A stretch of 64,000 nt of DNA. It comes from Chelatococcus composti (GTDB taxonomy: Bacteria > Pseudomonadota > Alphaproteobacteria > Rhizobiales > Beijerinckiaceae). Of the stretch, positions 59,601 to 64,000 are shown piece after piece. The position numbers and the translations under genes are program-made. The stretch is from contig NZ_JACHEH010000001.1 of assembly GCF_014201415.1 (NCBI RefSeq), forward strand, positions 1 to 64,000, given 5' to 3'. Every line of letters starts with the position of its first letter. Position 1 is the stretch's first letter. A model generated the notes under the pieces. The model had not been told where the DNA came from, did not search any database, and saw nothing but the letters and a program-made list of their open reading frames with translations.

Positions 59601-62188
59601 TCGGCGTTGCGCGCCAGGGCCTCGTTGACGCGCGCAGCCTGGGTAGCGATGGCGAGCACGACATCCTTGCCGGTGCCGGCCATGAGGGCGCGGGTCTCGT
59701 CCGTCTGGCTCGCGAGCATGTCGCGCAGCTCGGTCGTGCGGCCGGCGAACTCCTCGGCGAGCTTGCGCGCGCTCTCCTCGAAGGTGACGCGGGCGCTCGC
59801 CGTGCGCTCCTCGAGCAGCGAGGCCACGTGCGTGCCGGTCGTCGACAGCGTGGTCTCAAGCGCGCGGGCGCTCTCCTCGAAGGTCGAGCGCACGAGATTG
59901 GTGCGATCCTCGACGAGCGAGGCGAGGTGATCGCCCACCGTCTGGAGGCTCTCCTCGATGCCGCGCGTGCCGTTCTCGAAAACGGAGCGCACGGCTTCGG
60001 CGCGCGTCTCGATGAGACCGGCAAGGCGCTCGCCGGTGCCGGAAAGGGACTCGTCGAGCGTGCGGGTGCCGTTCTCGAAGGCCAGGCGGATGCTCTCGGC
60101 GCGGCTCTCCAGCAGGCCGGACAGCTGCTCGCTGGTGTTGGCGAGGCTGCGGTCGATAGTCTGGGTGCCGTTCTCGAAGGCGCGGCGCACCTCGTCCGAG
60201 CGGCTCTCGAGCAGGGCGGCGAGGCGTTCACCGGAGCTGGAGAGGGATTCGTCGAGTGCGCGGGTGCTGTTCTCGAACAGTTCGCGGGCGACGTTGGTAC
60301 GCTCCTCGACGAGGCCGGCGATGCGCTCGCCCGCCGCGTTGAGGGTCATCTCCAGCGCCTGGGCGCCGTCCTCGAAGAAGCTGCAGGCGGCGTTGGCGCG
60401 CTCGGCGATGAGGGCGGCCATGCGCTCGCTGGTGCTGGTGAGCGTCGTCTCCAGCTCCGTCGCGCTCTGCGCGAAGACAGTGCGGGCGGTGCTGGTGCGC
60501 TCCTCGATGAGGCTGGCGAGGCGGTCACCCGTCTCGGCCAGCGTCTGCTCGAGGGCGCGGCCATTGACGTTGATGACCTCGTGGATGCGCTCGCCGGTCT
60601 CGGCCAGGCGCACCGCCAGACCTTCGCCGCGCGAAGCGATGGTTTCGGCGATCTCGCGGCCGGTGATCTCGATGCGCTGGGTCACCTCCTCGCCGCGGGC
60701 GCCGATGGCGACGCTGAGCGTCTCGCCCGTGGAGCGCAGGGTCTCGTTGACCTCCATGGCCCGCTGGGCGATCTGCTCGGCGACGCTCGTGCCGGTCTCG
60801 GCAAGCGTCCGGGTGAGCTCGGCCGCGCCTTGGTTGAGGCCGGTTGTCAGCACCTGGCCGGTGCGCTCGATGGCCTCGGTGATCTCGCGGGCCTTGCCGT
60901 CGAGTGTCGCGGTCACGTCCGCGCTGGCGCTGGCAAGGCGGGCGCCGACGGCGTCGCTCGTGGAGCCGAGGCGTTCAACCAGTTCGCCGCCACGCGAGGT
61001 GATCTCGTCGATCATGCGATCGCCGGCGCGGCCGAGCGCGAGCGTGATCTGCTCGCCCTTGGAGCCGAGCTGCTCGGTGACGCGGGAGCCGGCGGCGGCA
61101 ACCGCTTCGGCGAGGGCGCGGCTGGCGTTCTCCAGCTCCTGGGCGAAGTTCTGGTGAGCGCCGGAGATGGCGGCCTTCACCCGCTCGCCATTGCTGATGA
61201 TGGCCTCGCGCTGGGCGACTAGCTCGTCGAGCAGCGAGCGGATGCGAATCTCGTTGTCGCCATAGGCGCGCTCGAGCGTCGAGATCTCGGTGCGCACGAG
61301 CGTCTCCAGCTCGCCGGCGCGGGCGAGGGCGCGCTCGAGGCCGTCGCCCATCGCGGCCACCTCGCGGCGCACAGCCTGCGAGAGGTTCACGACCGAATCG
61401 GCGGCAAGATTCTCGGGCTGGGCGAGGCGCACGGCGACGCCCGTCATGGCGCGCGCGACGAGGCGCATCTCCTGGGCCCTCGTGTGCAGCGTCGCGAGCA
61501 CGAAGAACAGCACGACGGGGCCGAAGACCGTCAGGGCGAGCAGGGCGCCCTCGACGGCGCCGATCGCGCCGATGGCCCCCTCGATGCCTGTCGTGCCGAG
61601 GTCATAGCGCTGCCAGATGCCCGCGCCGGTGAGGCCGAGCCACACGAGCGAGGCGAGGGTGGCAAGCCAGTAGGCACGGGGCGAGGGGCGGGCCTGCAGG
61701 GCCTGCAGCAGGGCGCCGACCGTCTCCTTGTCGTCGTTGGCAACGCGGGAGGGGTCGGGCGCGACGACGCCGGCCGGCTTCTGGCCGGCCGGGCGCGCGG
61801 TGGCGTCGCGTGCGGCGTTTTTCTCGGCGGGGCGGGCGCTCATCGGCTTCTCGTCGTCCGTGGCAGGCGCGGTGTCTTTGGCGCCGGGCTTCGCTGCCGG
61901 CATCTTGAGGGAAGGCTTGGACGGCGGGAGCGGGCTCGCCTTGGGCATGGCGGGGGCAGCTTCCGCCGGCTTGTCGGCCGGCTTGTCGGCGGGCTTCTCT
62001 GCCGAAGCGCCGGTGACGGAGGCGAAGAAGGCTTCTTCGTCGATCGCGGGCAGGCGCGGCTCCTCCGCCGGATCGGGCAGTTTGCGCGCCGTCGCTGCCC
62101 GGCTGTCGAGGGCCGTCAGGTTCAGTGCCTGCTCGATAGCCGACAGGGCTGCCTCGGTCGGGTCCTTTGCCTGATTGTCCTTGGCCAT
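56618..62188 (-). CDS. Giant apolipoprotein-repeat membrane protein, GPR (Growth Pole Ring)-like
   Basis: 1,856 residues from ATG 62188 (GAGG upstream). Order: disordered N-terminus rich in K-P-A-D repeats (~1-150), two transmembrane segments at ~170-190 and ~211-236, then ~1,350 residues of amphipathic helix. Eight 33-residue repeats (59762-60553) and eight 22-residue repeats (59048-59575) are visible by eye. A Pro/Gln/Ala linker follows, and a conserved C-terminus: LLDSISVDIARMIDHDAAVELWDRYKRGERNVFTRRLYTLQGQ...TSETGKVYTMLAHATGRFE. The 22-residue period is that of apolipoprotein A1/A4/E repeats. Two TM helices and helical repeats recall Agrobacterium GPR, which organises polar growth. Homology is by architecture, not proven. 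Confidence 0.8.
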   Translation of the reverse strand: MAKDNQAKDPTEAALSAIEQALNLTALDSRAATARKLPDPAEEPRLPAIDEEAFFASVTGASAEKPADKPADKPAEAAPAMPKASPLPPSKPSLKMPAAKPGAKDTAPATDDEKPMSARPAEKNAARDATARPAGQKPAGVVAPDPSRVANDDKETVGALLQALQARPSPRAYWLATLASLVWLGLTGAGIWQRYDLGTTGIEGAIGAIGAVEGALLALTVFGPVVLFFVLATLHTRAQEMRLVARAMTGVAVRLAQPENLAADSVVNLSQAVRREVAAMGDGLERALARAGELETLVRTEISTLERAYGDNEIRIRSLLDELVAQREAIISNGERVKAAISGAHQNFAQELENASRALAEAVAAAGSRVTEQLGSKGEQITLALGRAGDRMIDEITSRGGELVERLGSTSDAVGARLASASADVTATLDGKAREITEAIERTGQVLTTGLNQGAAELTRTLAETGTSVAEQIAQRAMEVNETLRSTGETLSVAIGARGEEVTQRIEITGREIAETIASRGEGLAVRLAETGERIHEVINVNGRALEQTLAETGDRLASLIEERTSTARTVFAQSATELETTLTSTSERMAALIAERANAACSFFEDGAQALEMTLNAAGERIAGLVEERTNVARELFENSTRALDESLSSSGERLAALLESRSDEVRRAFENGTQTIDRSLANTSEQLSGLLESRAESIRLAFENGTRTLDESLSGTGERLAGLIETRAEAVRSVFENGTRGIEESLQTVGDHLASLVEDRTNLVRSTFEESARALETTLSTTGTHVASLLEERTASARVTFEESARKLAEEFAGRTTELRDMLASQTDETRALMAGTGKDVVLAIATQAARVNEALARNAEALAETIDTRGRLVDEKLGERLAAFEKTMETGGDKLEMTLYARLSAFEETIEKRALSLDNTLNARLSAFENAIESRAVSLDNTLDTRLSAFENAIESRTSALDASLSEKLSSFERTVDERAGSLDETLSARLGAFQQLVESGARTLDATLGARLAALEETIEQRGHRLDAALSMRLAGFEDVIVTKGQALAERIANDTSSFTTTVTARLAEVENLLATHGTRLAEALAERTKEAGDLMEAHIARFEERAATKSQEIAKSLDGLIVRIDDNLGTRANALNDALVERTKEIARVMAEGGRDVTQALAAKVDEISGVITEKSAQLTEVLSGKAQEINETLGGRALDIAATLDQRVARFEERVVDRLDTVSATLDERGQAISENLAARAEAINATLGNRAQELERLFDEKGLGLVGALADRGESIAREVASVGEAVVRTLETRGRSIVEAVQERSQELTELFGSSSESLRRVIEDGTSRSIETLMSTNDRLKGELSGVLDRLSEANRLLQQMAASASANLAQVEDGLSSRVGELQEVLGAVREETGRAANDVAAQVEALRAISGQTLSQAASLAEKLGQQGRAVAEITNEHIKAISEATRLLEGVESRIGVALDERRQTLENLVSLVGERADDMESITRSFSALLSETLQEAERKARQIGSVLAENAQSATQAIGEQFDLIRTTTGKERERTAAALRQAYEQVIAEMSQGLAQATERFHSVANEMRGMTARIHEELEATRNELKRGVIEMPRETQETTAAMRRVVADQIKALNELTEIVTRSGRAVDVVEAAQPRRPAPAERPTIERPVAPAPRPQPAPQAAQPAPQPAPRPAAPAPQREAAPQQSGSRGWLSDLLVRASRDEGEAAKPAAPAAQTAAAPANQRRTIELLDSISVDIARMIDHDAAVELWDRYKRGERNVFTRRLYTLQGQQTFEEIRRKYRQDAEFRETVDRYIDEFERLLAEVSRQDRDSMMAKTYLTSETGKVYTMLAHATGRFE
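59048..59575 (-). repeat. Eight tandem 66-bp repeats encoding 22-residue helices
   Basis: Successive units such as RALSLDNTLNARLSAFENAIES, RAVSLDNTLDTRLSAFENAIES, RTSALDASLSEKLSSFERTVDE and RAGSLDETLSARLGAFQQLVES share L-D-x-x-L-x-x-R-L-x-x-F-E spacing. Each unit is 22 residues, the apolipoprotein amphipathic-helix period. Copies diverge at the DNA level but are clearly one family. Confidence 0.9.
59762..60553 (-). repeat. Eight tandem 99-bp repeats encoding 33-residue helices
   Basis: Units begin L-[ED]-x-[ST]-L with a central [GS]-E-R-[LIM]-[AS]-x-L-[LIV]-E-[ES]-R and end F-E-[NED]-x-[TA]-x. For example the fourth unit runs LDESLSSSGERLAALL... and the seventh IEESLQTVGDHLASLV.... Thirty-three residues is three times eleven, consistent with an 11/3 amphipathic helix. 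Near-identical cores at DNA level (GTGCCGTTCTCGAA) suggest recent unequal exchange between units 4-6. Confidence 0.9.
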
Positions 62189-62524
62189 GATCGCCGCCTC
62201 ACTCACGCCACACCACCGGTCCGCCGCCGTTGCCGGTTGCCGGCAACGGCGCCTTGCGGCGGACGGGGCCTCCTCGCTCGCGCAAGACCGCCCGGCCGCA
62301 TGGACCGCCATTTACCAAACAGTCTATCGTTCGGCTCAGGCGAAAGAAACCCGACCGGAAGGCCACTTGAATGTTTCGTTAACGCCTTGTTTACCATTTG
62401 ATAGGTCAAGGACTTATGGCGGGAGAGTGGCGTGGTTGACGGGGCGGGCGGCAAGCGGCTCTCTTAGGTGTGGACAGGCCCGATCACCCGTGCTGCCGGA
62501 TGGACGGCGAGGCGAGGACAGACG
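62189..62524. other. Divergent promoter region between giant gene and Hpt gene
   Basis: 336 bases without a gene, serving both the minus-strand giant gene and the plus-strand Hpt gene. The middle part is less GC-rich (GTTAACGCCTTGTTTACCATTTGATAGG at ~62377). No clear -35/-10 or operator dyad could be assigned. Confidence 0.5.
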
Positions 62525-62893
62525 ATGTCTGGCGAGACGGACGGGGCGGCTTCGCCCTTCGACGAGGAGTTCCTGCTGCGCCAGGCCGCCGGCGACCGTG
62601 CCCTGATGCGCGAGGTGGCCCAGCTCTTCCGCGACCAGCTCAAGGCGCAGATGGCCGTCATCACCGGCGGGGGCGAGGCCATGCTGCGCTATGAGGCGGC
62701 CCATACGCTGAAGGGCGCCTCGCTCTCCATCGGCGCCCGCCCGCTCGCCGAGGCGGCGAGGAAGATGGAGGCCGGCCTGCGGCGGCTTGCCGAAGGCGGG
62801 GAGACGGCGGGGCTCGACGAACTCCTGGCATCGCTGGAGGCGGCCGCGGCCGAATGCGACGCCGCCCTTGCCGCGTTCCTGGCCCGCGCCTGA
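62525..62893 (+). CDS. Hpt (histidine phosphotransfer) domain protein
   Basis: 122 residues from ATG 62525. Single Hpt helical bundle with the phosphorylatable His in EAAHTLKGASLSIGARPLAEAARKME (~57-62). No kinase or response-regulator domain is attached. Free-standing Hpt proteins shuttle phosphate between hybrid kinases and response regulators; the partners are outside this window. Divergent from the giant GPR-like gene with a shared 336-base promoter region, so a functional link to polar growth or cell-cycle signalling is possible but unproven. Confidence 0.9.
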   Translation: MSGETDGAASPFDEEFLLRQAAGDRALMREVAQLFRDQLKAQMAVITGGGEAMLRYEAAHTLKGASLSIGARPLAEAARKMEAGLRRLAEGGETAGLDELLASLEAAAAECDAALAAFLARA

Positions 62894-62986
62894 CCGGAGC
62901 GCTCCTGCAGGCCTGCGACGCGGTGCCGGTGTTCACATCGCCTCCAAATGTTCTAAAGAGGGCCGAAAACGCCACGGAGCTGGGGC

Positions 62987-63307
62987 ATGCCCAAGATCAC
63001 CTTCATCGATGCCGCTGACGTCGCCCGCACTGTGGAGGCGGAGGTCGGCTCCACAGTGATGGAAACGGCCATCCGCAACGGCGTGCCCGGCATCGATGCC
63101 GAATGCGGCGGCGCCTGTTCCTGTGCCACGTGCCACGTCTACGTGGATGAGGCCTGGCGCGCGGTGGTGGGCGAACCGGAGCCGATGGAAGAGGATATGC
63201 TCGACTTCGCCTTCGACGTCAGGCCGAACTCGCGCCTGTCCTGCCAGATTCGGGTGCGGCCGGAGCTTGACGGCCTCGTGGTGCGCACGCCCGAGCGGCA
63301 GGGCTGA
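62987..63307 (+). CDS. [2Fe-2S] ferredoxin, adrenodoxin-type
   Basis: 106 residues. Cluster ligands are C-x5-C-x2-C in [15 protein letters not shown] (~40-50) and the fourth Cys in SRLSCQIRV (~87). The pattern belongs to vertebrate-type/FdxB ferredoxins that serve Fe-S assembly or P450-type oxygenases. N-terminal [41 protein letters not shown]. No P450 or isc gene is adjacent. Confidence 0.95.
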   Translation: MPKITFIDAADVARTVEAEVGSTVMETAIRNGVPGIDAECGGACSCATCHVYVDEAWRAVVGEPEPMEEDMLDFAFDVRPNSRLSCQIRVRPELDGLVVRTPERQG

Positions 63308-63319
63308 CCGCTCCTCCTT

Positions 63320-64000
63320 TCAGCCCCCGGCCAGCGGCAGGCAGATGTCGGTGACGAGATCCCGCGCCGGCACGTCGCGCGGGTTGTTGCGGTAGATCTC
63401 GTAGGCCGGGCGGTCGGCCGGCTCGTATCCGCTCGTCGGCAGCCAGGCGCAGTAGAGCCAGTCGTAGGCTTTCTCCAGCTCGGCATAGGGGCCGACGTGG
63501 CGCAGCACGGCATGCTGGCCCGCGGCGATGGGCAGGATGCCGACATCGCCGTCGCCCTCCACCTCCGGAGCGACGGTGATGCCGGCATCGGACCTCAGCT
63601 CCTTCGCCGGGACGCTGGCGGGATCGTCATGGAAGACGCCGACGCCCAAGGTCTCGGGGCCGAGAAGGCCGCGCGCCGCGGCCCAGGGCATCAGGCGGTC
63701 AAACGCCCGGCCGATCTCGATGTAGGGGCCGATGTGGCGGATGGCGGCGAGGCACAGCGCCGGCATGGGCTGCACGGAGACGGTCCAGGGGCTGCTCATG
63801 GGTTCATCCTTCTCATGGAGCGGTTCTGCATCCGGCAGCAGGCTGCCGCGACGCCGGTAGGTCGCCGGGCCAAGGCCGTAGGAGGCGGCGAAGGCGCGCG
63901 TGAAGGCCGCGACGCTGCTGTAGCCTGCACGGGCGGCGATGCGGGCGATGGGATCGTGCGAGGCCACGAGGCTGTGGGCGGCTCGGTGCAGTCGCAGGCG
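63320..64000 (-). CDS. AraC-family regulator with GyrI-like effector domain, partial (5' end beyond window)
   Basis: The reading frame continues past the window edge: the 33 bases beyond the first internal ATG still encode AraC HTH sequence (RLRLHRAAHSL). HTH second helix is IARIAARAGYSSVAAFTRAFAASYGLGPATYRRR, followed by the GyrI-like effector domain (IRHIGPYIEIGRAFDRLMPWAAARG ... AVLRHVGPYAELEKAYDWLYCAWLPTSG) ending DLVTDICLPLAGG. Full-length members have ~280-300 residues, so roughly 60-80 are missing. It may sense a cationic drug or metabolite. Confidence 0.9.
   Translation of the reverse strand, partial: RLRLHRAAHSLVASHDPIARIAARAGYSSVAAFTRAFAASYGLGPATYRRRGSLLPDAEPLHEKDEPMSSPWTVSVQPMPALCLAAIRHIGPYIEIGRAFDRLMPWAAARGLLGPETLGVGVFHDDPASVPAKELRSDAGITVAPEVEGDGDVGILPIAAGQHAVLRHVGPYAELEKAYDWLYCAWLPTSGYEPADRPAYEIYRNNPRDVPARDLVTDICLPLAGG

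Noticed and set aside
59048-60553. Regular repeats resembling a CRISPR array
   Set aside because: Repeats are in-frame multiples of three (66 and 99 bp), contiguous, without unique spacers, and encode amphipathic helices.
58880-61222. 780-residue plus-strand frame inside the giant gene
   Set aside because: Repetitive mirror of the coiled-coil repeats; the minus strand carries the coherent helical protein with TM helices and RBS.

Overview
The window is GC-rich chromosomal DNA from an alphaproteobacterium, most likely of the order Hyphomicrobiales (Rhizobiales). The evidence is the hflK-hflC-DUF2065-Deg protease block, ilvB and leuA preceded by leader peptides, a ModE-like regulator beside tupBCA, an MlaE-F-D operon, and a giant apolipoprotein-repeat membrane protein resembling the Growth Pole Ring (GPR) protein of polar-growing Rhizobiales. 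The genus cannot be fixed from the sequence. I see no rRNA, insertion sequence, prophage or CRISPR array, and one tRNA. Most of the region looks like stable core chromosome with small accessory inserts.

Layout. 0-8.2 kb: thyA, a GNAT gene and folA (folate/dTMP), then hflK-hflC-DUF2065-degP (membrane proteostasis), then serB and miaA, which diverge with almost touching start codons. 8.2-14.3 kb: branched-chain amino acid synthesis. ilvB has a short leader peptide and an attenuator. A racemase and a GST separate it from ilvN, and a DUF924 gene separates ilvN from ilvC. 14.3-22.2 kb: DedA, a NitT/TauT-type ABC importer with a small DUF6494-like protein, pdxY, a nuclease/phosphatase-family protein, a PhzF protein, a NUDIX protein and a small lipoprotein. 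22.3-24.5 kb: leuA with a leucine-rich leader peptide, then tRNA-Lys(CTT).

24.7-33.5 kb: a small secreted protein, an SDR-cupin-SDR catabolic operon, an N-acetylglucosamine kinase-like gene, the tungstate importer tupB-tupC-tupA with two adjacent palindromes upstream and a ModE-like HTH protein, a cysteine synthase, hydroxyisourate hydrolase and a BON-LysM protein. 33.6-42.5 kb: a rhodanese, an RND efflux pair, and a lone molybdenum hydroxylase large subunit followed by two cytochromes c. 42.5-47.8 kb (minus strand): a cupin-HTH regulator, a TPP riboswitch with thiM-thiE-thiD, and an orphan TRAP substrate-binding protein fused into that operon by 1-nt spacing; also a DMT exporter.

47.9-55.1 kb: an unrecognised coiled-coil protein, an MFS transporter overlapping a dipeptide epimerase tail to tail, and an MlaE(STAS fusion)-MlaF-MlaD-lipoprotein operon for lipid transport. 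55.1-64 kb: two GyrI-like binding-domain genes bracket a HigB/HigA-type toxin-antitoxin pair with its own palindrome, the 1,856-residue GPR-like protein with eight 33-residue and eight 22-residue tandem repeats, an Hpt protein and a [2Fe-2S] ferredoxin. The last gene, AraC-type, runs off the window edge.

The strongest leads for a second look are the GPR-like protein with its divergent Hpt neighbour, the TPP-controlled TRAP binding protein, the doubled palindrome before tupB, the leuA leader that lacks a U-tract terminator, and the SDR whose catalytic Tyr/Lys pair is missing.
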